This document shows positions 1-7,000 of a stretch of DNA of 16,801 nucleotides, piece by piece; the first letter of the stretch is position 1; every line of letters starts with the position of its first letter. Source of the stretch: Mesorhizobium amorphae (lineage in GTDB: Bacteria; Pseudomonadota; Alphaproteobacteria; Rhizobiales; Rhizobiaceae); NCBI GenBank assembly GCA_003240775.1, contig QFNI01000070.1, positions 1 through 16,801 on the forward strand. Reading direction: 5' to 3'. The position numbers and the translations under genes are program-made. The notes beneath the pieces were generated by a model that saw only the letters and a list, made by a program, of their open reading frames with translations, made no database searches and was not told where the DNA came from.

Positions 1-1032
1 CATGCTGCGGAATTTCAGGATGCGGAAGGGCTTGCTCGCATGGCCCAGGCGGCGTTGCGCGAAGAAGACGGGACCGGGGCTGTCGAGCTTGATGGCGAGC
101 GCCACGACCACCAGCATGGGCGCGAGCAACAGCAACGCCGACAGCGCGAACATGATGTCGAAGAGGCGCTTGGCTGTGCGCTCGACCCAGACGAGCGGCG
201 GGCTCTGCACCTGGAAGGCCGACACCCCGCCCAGGCTTTCCGCTTGGCAAGACACGACCGCGCCCGTGAAGTTGTCGAAGATCACCTTCACCGGCAAAGG
301 CAGCATGCGGAGATCGTCGAGCAGGGCTTCGAGGCCGCTCACGGGGTCGTCGCGCCACACGATCACAACCTCCTCGATGGCGCCGGCACCCGTCGCCGAG
401 GCGCGTCGGACAAGGGCGGGAAGCGGCGAGGCCCCGTCGAGACGTGCGACCTGGGCGATGCGCATGCCTCCGCCCCGCGCGATGCGCTCGAGATCCTCGC
501 CCGCCATCGCCTCCGGGCAGATGAAGCAGGTGTTCTTGAGCCGCAGCCGCCCGCCGGCCACCGCGCGTCTCAGATGCCTGCGCCAGAACAGGCGCGCCCC
601 GATCAAACCGCCGACCGACATGCCGGCGAGTGTCAGCACCGCCCCGCGCGAGAAGGTGTCGCCGAGCTTGAGGAAGAACAGCACGGTCAAGAGAAAGGCG
701 AGCACGCCGGGCACGAGCAGCGCGATCAGCATGGACTGGTGCCGCACCGACAAAAGCTCGTGATAGCCGTAGGCGCGCAGGCAGCTCATTGCGAGCACGA
801 ACAAGGTGGCCGTGAGAAGCCCGATGCCCACATTCTGGGCGGGGTCGGCGAAAAGGCCGAAGGCTGCGAAGTGGTAGCCGACCACGCCCACCACCGAGGA
901 TGCGAGCACGATCGCGAAATCCGCGAGCGCCACCAGATGGGGCACCGTGCCGTGACTGAAGCTCGCGTGGCTCTCCACGCGGGAGCGCTGGCGGTGAAGG
1001 CGCCGTGACGGCTCTGCCGTGATCGACATCAT
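1..1032 (-). CDS. Polyprenyl glycosylphosphotransferase (undecaprenyl-phosphate sugar transferase), 3' end off the left edge
   Basis: The first 344 residues are present. The enzyme moves a sugar-1-phosphate from a nucleotide sugar to undecaprenyl phosphate at the inner membrane, the first committed step of exopolysaccharide repeat-unit synthesis (WcaJ/ExoY/PssY-like). Hydrophobic segments lie at about residues 32-52, 68-86, 102-122 and 131-149. A cytoplasmic nucleotide-binding-like region follows at about 160-275. The bacterial sugar transferase domain begins at about 286 with KRLFDI, a membrane helix at 291-313, then DSPGPVFFAQRRLG (317-330) and KFRSM (340-344), where the window ends. The missing part is the rest of the catalytic domain. 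The start is the first of two adjacent ATG codons; no strong ribosome binding site is visible. It lies 82 bases after the glycosyltransferase on the same strand, so co-transcription is likely. The sugar transferred cannot be read from this part. Confidence 0.93.
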   Translation of the reverse strand, partial: MMSITAEPSRRLHRQRSRVESHASFSHGTVPHLVALADFAIVLASSVVGVVGYHFAAFGLFADPAQNVGIGLLTATLFVLAMSCLRAYGYHELLSVRHQSMLIALLVPGVLAFLLTVLFFLKLGDTFSRGAVLTLAGMSVGGLIGARLFWRRHLRRAVAGGRLRLKNTCFICPEAMAGEDLERIARGGGMRIAQVARLDGASPLPALVRRASATGAGAIEEVVIVWRDDPVSGLEALLDDLRMLPLPVKVIFDNFTGAVVSCQAESLGGVSAFQVQSPPLVWVERTAKRLFDIMFALSALLLLAPMLVVVALAIKLDSPGPVFFAQRRLGHASKPFRILKFRSM

Positions 1033-1051
1033 GGGTGTCCCGAGTTGCCGA

Positions 1052-1066
1052 GCCCGCGAAGCGGGC
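1052..1066 (-). other. Small hairpin between glycosyltransferase and sugar transferase genes
   Basis: A perfect 6-bp stem (GCCCGC / GCGGGC) with a 3-base loop lies in the 82-base gap between two same-strand genes. No T-run follows, so it is not a standard intrinsic terminator. It could be an RNA processing or partial attenuation site, or chance in GC-rich sequence. Confidence 0.3.
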
Positions 1067-1114
1067 ATCCCCTGCGGCCGGTGCCGCCTCGATTCAGTTG
1101 AAAGGCTGGCCCGA

Positions 1115-2308
1115 TCATGCGCGGTTGCGCTCGGCCCTCACCCAGGCCTGCTCCACCTGCCCGAACAGTGCGCGGGGATAGATCCAAGCCTTGGCGAGCA
1201 TGTAGAGGGGAATGCGCAAAAGCGCGGCTGGAGGCACAATGTCTCGCCCCTCCGCACTCCAGGCGGCGGCTGTGCCGGCCAGCAGAAGTGCCGTCGCCGC
1301 CCCGGCCACGACGAGCGGAGCCAGCCCGAGCCCGGCCCAGGCAGCAGCAAGCCCCACAATGAGTGCCGCGAGCTGGACGAAGGCGAGCAGCGTCAGCGGC
1401 GGAACGAGGACGTCGAGCGTCATCGCGATCGCAGCCGGGCTGCGCGGCATCTGCCGCGTGAACAGCGCAGACAGGCAGGTGGACATCAGCGTGAGATGCC
1501 CGTTCTCCCAACGACTGCGCTGCCCGTCAGCACCCGCGCCGCTTTCGGGAAAGGCGCTGAGCACGCAGGCCGTTTCGCAGAAGAGCGGCGCATGGCCCGC
1601 GCCTGCGAGTTCCAGCCCGAGCTTCATGTCCTCGGCCAGATGCCCGTTAGCGAAACTCGCTTCCTCCACGACCTCCCAGGGCAGCGCCATGCCCGTACCC
1701 ATCAACTGGCAGGGCAGGCCGAAGCGGGCGAGCCCACGTGGGCGCACGAGGTTCTTCACGCGGAACGCGAACTCCGCCACCCCGCCATTGATCGTGCCCG
1801 CCCGGTCGCGCGCGACCATGAGGTTCAGCGACTGCACAGGCCGGCCGGTTGCCGCGACGGAGCGGGCGAGCGCGTCGAGCGAGCCCGCAACGAGTTCGCA
1901 GTCCGCATCCACGAACACCACCACGGGGCACGGCGCCTGGCGAAGATGTTGCAGGCCGTAGTCGAGCGCATAGCCCTTGCCGCGTTGATCGGCGTTTCGG
2001 CGCTCGATCACTTCTGCGCCCGCTGCGCGCCCCAGCTCGGCCGTCCTGTCCGAGCAGTTATCGGCTACGACCAGCAGGCGGTCGCCTGAGCGCATCTGGG
2101 CTCTGATGAGGGCGAGCGTCCGTGTGATGCCCCTTTCCTCGTCATGGGCAGGCACGAGCACGGCCACGGGAAAGCGGGAGCCGTGCGTCGGCGCGCCCTG
2201 CGTGTGCCGCGGCAGGCTGCCGGACAAACACTCCGCGGCGAAGACCAGAACCGGCAATGCCGGAACGGCCACCAAGCCCAGAGCCATGCACCACAGCGCC
2301 CATTCCAT
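1115..2308 (-). CDS. Membrane-anchored family 2 glycosyltransferase
   Basis: A 397-residue GT-A fold glycosyltransferase, probably adding a sugar to a lipid-linked exopolysaccharide intermediate at the cytoplasmic membrane. An N-terminal membrane helix (about 2-24) is followed by the catalytic domain: PAHDE (53-57), DNCSDRT (83-89), DAD metal/nucleotide site (134-136), ED acceptor-side acid (226-227) and QRSRW (263-267). The Q-x-x-R-W element is shared with cellulose- and hyaluronan-synthase-like GT2 enzymes. Two or three hydrophobic segments occupy about 293-380. The start was chosen because GGAG stands 7 bases upstream of this ATG and the protein then opens directly with the membrane helix; an upstream in-frame ATG at 2614 would add about 100 low-complexity residues inside the divergent promoter region. 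The gene is upstream of the glycosylphosphotransferase and on the same strand. Donor and acceptor are unknown. Confidence 0.93.
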   Translation of the reverse strand: MEWALWCMALGLVAVPALPVLVFAAECLSGSLPRHTQGAPTHGSRFPVAVLVPAHDEERGITRTLALIRAQMRSGDRLLVVADNCSDRTAELGRAAGAEVIERRNADQRGKGYALDYGLQHLRQAPCPVVVFVDADCELVAGSLDALARSVAATGRPVQSLNLMVARDRAGTINGGVAEFAFRVKNLVRPRGLARFGLPCQLMGTGMALPWEVVEEASFANGHLAEDMKLGLELAGAGHAPLFCETACVLSAFPESGAGADGQRSRWENGHLTLMSTCLSALFTRQMPRSPAAIAMTLDVLVPPLTLLAFVQLAALIVGLAAAWAGLGLAPLVVAGAATALLLAGTAAAWSAEGRDIVPPAALLRIPLYMLAKAWIYPRALFGQVEQAWVRAERNRA

Positions 2309-2577
2309 GCCTCGACTCCAGGCAACTTCTTGCCGGGTGATGTTCGGGCGTAGGGGCGCGGTGCGACAGCCTCCCGCCCGAGCGAGCCTTCTCCCTAAAA
2401 GGGGGGATCGTGCCTCATCCCAGCCGCCGTTTGGCGGCGCCTCGCCTGCCCCGGCTACCCCTTTCTGGTGGCCCGTTAACCATTGCGGCGCCAAGCGCCG
2501 CCTTTCTAGCCTCCGCGAACAGGCATCTTCTGCGCGAAGACTCCGCAAGAAGAGCCCCATTCTCTTCGGGGGACACC
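2309..2577. promoter_or_regulatory. Divergent intergenic region with two hairpins and a TTAACCAT motif
   Basis: This 269-base region must hold promoters for the minus-strand glycosyltransferase and the plus-strand WecG-like gene. Visible elements are a 6-bp inverted repeat with 4-base loop at 2423-2438, the octamer TTAACCAT at 2476-2483, and a perfect 7-bp inverted repeat with 3-base loop at 2485-2501 followed by CTTTCT. TTAACCAT resembles the CtrA-type motif known in Caulobacter and rhizobia, but a single octamer is weak evidence. I could not fix a -35/-10 pair with confidence. Ribosome binding sites are good on both sides: GGAG before the minus gene and GGGGGA before the plus gene. Confidence 0.5.
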
Positions 2578-3390
2578 ATGAGTATCGCGACAATCGATTA
2601 CCCTTCGGAGGCAATCGCCTCCGAGGGAGGCCGGCACTATTTTCTCAACGTTGCATTCGACCGGATCGCCTCGACCGATGTGGTGGAGATGCTCGACCGC
2701 GCCGACCCCGCAAAACCTTTCCGCTACGTTGTCACGCCGAATGCGGACCATGTGGTGCGGCTCAACCGAGAGCCGGCACTCGCAGGCTTCTACGAGGCTG
2801 CATGGCTGACGCTCTGCGACAGCAAGCCGATAGCCCTCTTCGCCCGCGCGCTGTCGCGCCCGATGCCGCTCGTGACGGGATCGGACCTGACGGTGAGCCT
2901 GTTCCGCAGCGCCATCCGCCGCGGCGACAGGATCGCCATCATCGCCGGCAACAGGGAGATCGGCGAACAGGTGCGGGCGCGCTACCCGGATGTCGACTTC
3001 CCCATCCATGTGCCCCCGATGGGTGTGCTGCACGATCCGCGCGCGCTGAACGAATGCGTAGCGTTCGCTGTGCGCGAGAAAGCACGCTTCACCTTCATCG
3101 CGGTGGGTTCGCCCCAGTCGGAAAAGATCGCCCACCTGATCGCAGCCCAGCCGGATGCGAGCGGCATCGGCCTCTGCATCGGCGCCTCGCTGGAGTTTCT
3201 GGTGGGCGCAAAGAAGCGCGCACCGCAGTGGATGCGCGCTCTCAGCCTGGAATGGCTGCACCGGATGGGATCCGACCCCAAGCGCCTGTGGCGCCGCTAC
3301 GTGTTCGGCGTGGCTCCGCTGGTCGGCCTGTTCGTGAAGGAGATGCGGGGAAAGCGTGCGCCCGGCAGGCTCGCCTCAGCAGGTCGCTAG
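2578..3390 (+). CDS. WecG/TagA/CpsF family glycosyltransferase
   Basis: A 270-residue family 26 glycosyltransferase. Characterised members add a second sugar (such as N-acetylmannosamine or glucosamine) to an undecaprenyl-diphosphate-linked sugar, so here it likely acts soon after the polyprenyl glycosylphosphotransferase. The family blocks appear in order: TPNADH (53-58), the stretch ending in D81, GSDL (101-104), GSPQSE (177-182, in place of the more common G-x-P-x-Q-E), GASLEFL (202-208) followed by KKRAPQWM, and a basic C-terminal tail ending in KRLWRRY-like sequence that in this family helps membrane attachment. The start has GGGGGA 5 bases upstream and gives normal family length; a longer ORF from 2410 adds unrelated residues. 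It converges on the phosphopantetheinyl transferase gene and the two coding ends overlap by 15 bases. The sugar specificity is not readable. Confidence 0.95.
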   Translation: MSIATIDYPSEAIASEGGRHYFLNVAFDRIASTDVVEMLDRADPAKPFRYVVTPNADHVVRLNREPALAGFYEAAWLTLCDSKPIALFARALSRPMPLVTGSDLTVSLFRSAIRRGDRIAIIAGNREIGEQVRARYPDVDFPIHVPPMGVLHDPRALNECVAFAVREKARFTFIAVGSPQSEKIAHLIAAQPDASGIGLCIGASLEFLVGAKKRAPQWMRALSLEWLHRMGSDPKRLWRRYVFGVAPLVGLFVKEMRGKRAPGRLASAGR

Positions 3391-4077
3391 CGCAACCAGA
3401 TGGCCGGCATCGCGCCAGATGATGCCGGCCAACACGTCGCCCTCACGGAAAGGCGACACATCCTCCTCAAGGCGCGCCGTGAAGCGGCCCGCCTTCCAGT
3501 CAAGGGCAACGGAAAGCGTGTGGAAGCCGAAGAGCCGGCCGCTCAGCGGATGCTGGCATTTGTAGGCGGCTTCCTTCGCGCAGAAGATGCTTTTGGCGAG
3601 CAGACCGCGCTCACGTAAGGGTTGGCGGCCAAGCCAGGCAAGCTCCTCCGCTCCGCAGATCTCGCCAAACAAATCCGCTTCGAGCGGTGTCATCTCCTCG
3701 ACGTCCAGTCCGATGGCGCGGATCGCCGGGGAACGCTTGGCGAGCGCTGCGGCGGCAAGTGCGCGCGAATGGCTGATCGAGCCCACGACCCCTGCCGGCC
3801 AGACCGGGCTGCGGTCGGGTGCGGCCGGAACCGGCAGCCTCGGCAGCCCCAACTGCTCCATCGCGCGCCCTGCACAAAGGCGGCCTGCGGTGAATTCGCG
3901 CCTCCGCAACGCCACGACCTCGGGCGGCAGAGCGCGCATCTCCTGCGGATGAAGCACGCTCGGATCGGCAAGGCCGATGGCCATCGAGCAAAGCCGGATG
4001 GCCGGGTCGATCAGCCCCGCGGGAGGCGTGATCGGGGCCCGGCCGAACAGCGGGGCGTCCGCCGCCTCACGCCACAT
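3376..4077 (-). CDS. 4'-phosphopantetheinyl transferase (Sfp/EntD type)
   Basis: A 233-residue enzyme that transfers phosphopantetheine from coenzyme A to the active serine of carrier domains. Family motifs are intact: VGSISHS (98-104), the magnesium-binding GLDVE (123-127) and FCAKEAAYK (165-173) with E and K in the usual places. The motif order and length fit the EntD/Sfp group used by secondary-metabolite systems rather than the short AcpS group. The ATG at 4077 overlaps the NRPS stop codon by 11 bases, so translational coupling is likely and its obvious substrates are the NRPS carrier (Ser1453) and the divergent PKS carrier (Ser1792). A later ATG at residue 32 is possible but would lose the overlap; all catalytic motifs lie downstream of both. 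Its 3' end overlaps the convergent WecG-like gene by 15 bases. Confidence 0.95.
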   Translation of the reverse strand: MWREAADAPLFGRAPITPPAGLIDPAIRLCSMAIGLADPSVLHPQEMRALPPEVVALRRREFTAGRLCAGRAMEQLGLPRLPVPAAPDRSPVWPAGVVGSISHSRALAAAALAKRSPAIRAIGLDVEEMTPLEADLFGEICGAEELAWLGRQPLRERGLLAKSIFCAKEAAYKCQHPLSGRLFGFHTLSVALDWKAGRFTARLEEDVSPFREGDVLAGIIWRDAGHLVALATC

Positions 4078-7000
4078 TCGGCGTCCGTGCGAAGATCGCG
4101 CGGCGGTTCTCCAGGCTCGCCCGGCGTGCCGCAGCGCGCTCCGCCACCCGGTTGAGCTGCCTGCCCTCGTCGCGCCCGCCCGCGATGTGCTGGGCGAGGC
4201 CCGCCACTGTCGGAAAGCGGAAAAGGTCGGTGATGGTGAGCGCGGGCGCAAGCCCGCTCTTCAGTTCGCGATGCATCTGCACCGCAAGCAGCGAGTGCCC
4301 CCCGAGCGCGAAGAAGTTGTCGTGGCGCCCCACCTGGGCGCGTCCCAAGATGCGCTTGAAGGCATCTGTCACGACGCGCTCCGCCTCGCTCGCGCCGGTC
4401 TCGGCGGTGGCTGGAGCGGGCGGTGCCTCCTCCTCCGCCTCGATGGGAGGCGGCAGGCGGTTGCGGTCCACCTTGGCGTTGGGCGTCAGGGGAAAGGCAT
4501 CGAGCACCATCACATGGGCGGGGATCATGTATTCGGGCAAGTCGCCGTCCAGATAGGCGCGGACCTCTTCCACGCCCATGCGCCTGGAAGCACGGAGATA
4601 GGCCACGATGCGCTTGTCGCCGGGGCGGTCCTCCCGCACGCTGACCACCGCTTCGCGAACGCCCTCGATCTCCGCGATCCGCGCCTCGATCTCGCCCAGC
4701 TCGATGCGGTTGCCGCGGATCTTCACCTGGTTGTCGGTGCGCCCGATGAAATCGAGCCGCCCCTCGGCCGATAGCCGTACCAGATCGCCCGTGCGATAGA
4801 TGCGCCCCGGCGCGAACGGGTTGGGAAGGAATCGCTCGGCCGTCAGTTCCGGGCGGTTGAGATAGCCACGCGCAACGCCCTCGCCGCCGATGAACAGTTC
4901 GCCCGCGACGCCCGGCGGCACCGGCTGGCGCATCCGGTCGAGCACATAGAGCTGCGTGTTCGCGATGGCCCGACCGAGCGGCGCCACATCCCCCTCGAAG
5001 GGCGTCGTGGCCGTGGAAGACCAGATCGTGGTTTCGGTGGGGCCATACATGTTCTCGACGCTGGCGCCCGTCGCCCGGTTCAGCTCGGTCAGCAGCGGCT
5101 TGCGCAGTGCTTCGCCGCCGATGAAGAGGTGGGCGACTTCGGCGAGTGCCGCGCGGTCTTCCCCGTCTCCCAGGAACATGCCCATCATCGAAGGCGTGCA
5201 CTGCAGATGGGTGACACCTTCGCGACGAATGTCGGCCGCAAGCCCCTCGCCCATCGCGGTCTCCTGCACATGGGCGCCCGCCACCACCTCGGCCAGCGGG
5301 TGGAGCGCGTCGAGCACGATCTGCGAGGGCAGGCCGAAATCGATCAGGCAGGCGATCTCATCGACGCCGATGGCCTCGAGCTCGGCCGTGCGGGCAGCGG
5401 CATCGGCGGGCGTGCCGAAGAGCCCGCTATCCTCGAAATAGCGCAGGAAGGCGAATTCGAGGATGGCGTCCATCTCGTCGGGCGCGAGCGCCTGCAAATC
5501 TACTTCCATCGCATTGGAAACGCCCGCCGGCTTCTTGAAGGCGGGAAAGGCCCAGGCATATTGCTTGATGAGGGCGGCGGCACTGCGCAGATAGGCCTTC
5601 ATCGGCTCACGCGCCAATTCGCGAACCTGCTCGCGGTCGCGGCCGACCAGCGTGTGCAGCATCACCGTGACCTTGTGGTCGCGTGGGTCGCGCCCGCATT
5701 CCTGAAGCGTCGCGCGGTAGATCGCGATCTTCTCTTTCAGTTCCGCGATCGACTGCCCCAGAAGATGGGTCAGGACGTTGGCGCCCATGCGGGCCGCGTC
5801 GCGATAGGTTTCGGGGTTGCCCGCCGTGGTGACCCAGACCGGAAGCTCCCGGCTCATCGGGCGCGGCTGGGTCAAGACGTCGATCGAAGCGCCATTGAGG
5901 TCGAAGGGAACGCTCTCGCCGCGCCACAGCTTCCGCACGGTTTCGATGTCGCGCAGCATGGCCGCCTTGTTGGAGGGCGGCGCGTTTTCGGGCCGCAGCA
6001 CGAAGTCTTCCGGCATCCAACCCGAGGCGAAGGCGAGGCCCACGCGACCGTTGCTGAGGTTGTCCACCACGGCCCACTCCTCGGCCACTCGGGCGGGATG
6101 GTGCAGCGGCAGCACGCAGCTTCCCGCGCGAATGGCGAGGTTCTTGGTCACGGCAGCGACTGCCGCACCCGTCACCGCAGGGTTCGGATAGGGCCCGCCG
6201 AAGGCGTGGAAGTGGCGTTCGGGCGTCCAGACCGCGTTGAAGCCGTGGGTGTCGGCAAAGCGCGCGCCCTCGATCAGCGTGCGGTATTTTTCAGCGCCGA
6301 CCCCATCGTCGTTGCCCCAGTAGAAAAGCGAAAAATCGATGCTGCGCGCGCGCTTGACGGCAGCGGGCCCCGCCTTCGCGCGGTCGAGCGCGCTGGCGTG
6401 GACCACCACCTTGAAGCCCCGCGCCAGCGTCCAGAAAATCTCGAGCACGGAAATGTCGAAGGAAAGGCTGGTCACCGCGAGCCAGGTTTCCTGCCGGCCC
6501 CCAACCACGCGCGGGACGCGCTCGTCCATGCCGGCGAAGAAGTTCGCGACGTTGCGGTGCTCGATCATCACGCCCTTGGGGCGGCCGGTGGAGCCCGATG
6601 TGTAGATCACATAAGCGAGGCTATCGGGCGCGCCTTCGGGCAGCGAAAGGGCGGATGCGGGCGGCTCCGCCTCCAATGCCTCGATCACGACCACAGCGGC
6701 TCCGCCGCCTGCAAAGGCATGCGCATGGTCACGGTCGGCAAGGATCAGGCGGGTGGCGCTGTCTTCCACCATGAGCGCCAAACGGTTCTCGGGAAAAGCG
6801 GGGTCGAGCGGCAGATAGGCGGCGCCCGTCTTCAGGATGGCGTAGGCGCCGACCACGAGCTCGATGCCGCGTCCCAGATGAAGCCCGACGATGGTGCCCG
6901 GCCCTGCCCCGCGTGCAACGAGGGAACGCGCCAGGCGCTCCGCGCGGCAGTCCAGCTCGCGGTAGGTGATGCTTTGTCCGCGAAAGCTGACGGCCGGAAG

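Noticed and set aside
40..1008. Plus-strand open frame of 322 codons at the left edge
   Set aside because: The opposite strand encodes a clear polyprenyl glycosylphosphotransferase across the whole stretch, while this frame is a charged, low-complexity sequence.
2309..2614. Longer N-terminus for the GT2 glycosyltransferase from 2614
   Set aside because: It would cover the whole divergent intergenic region and overlap the WecG-like start; the internal start at 2308 has a good ribosome binding site and leads straight into the membrane helix.
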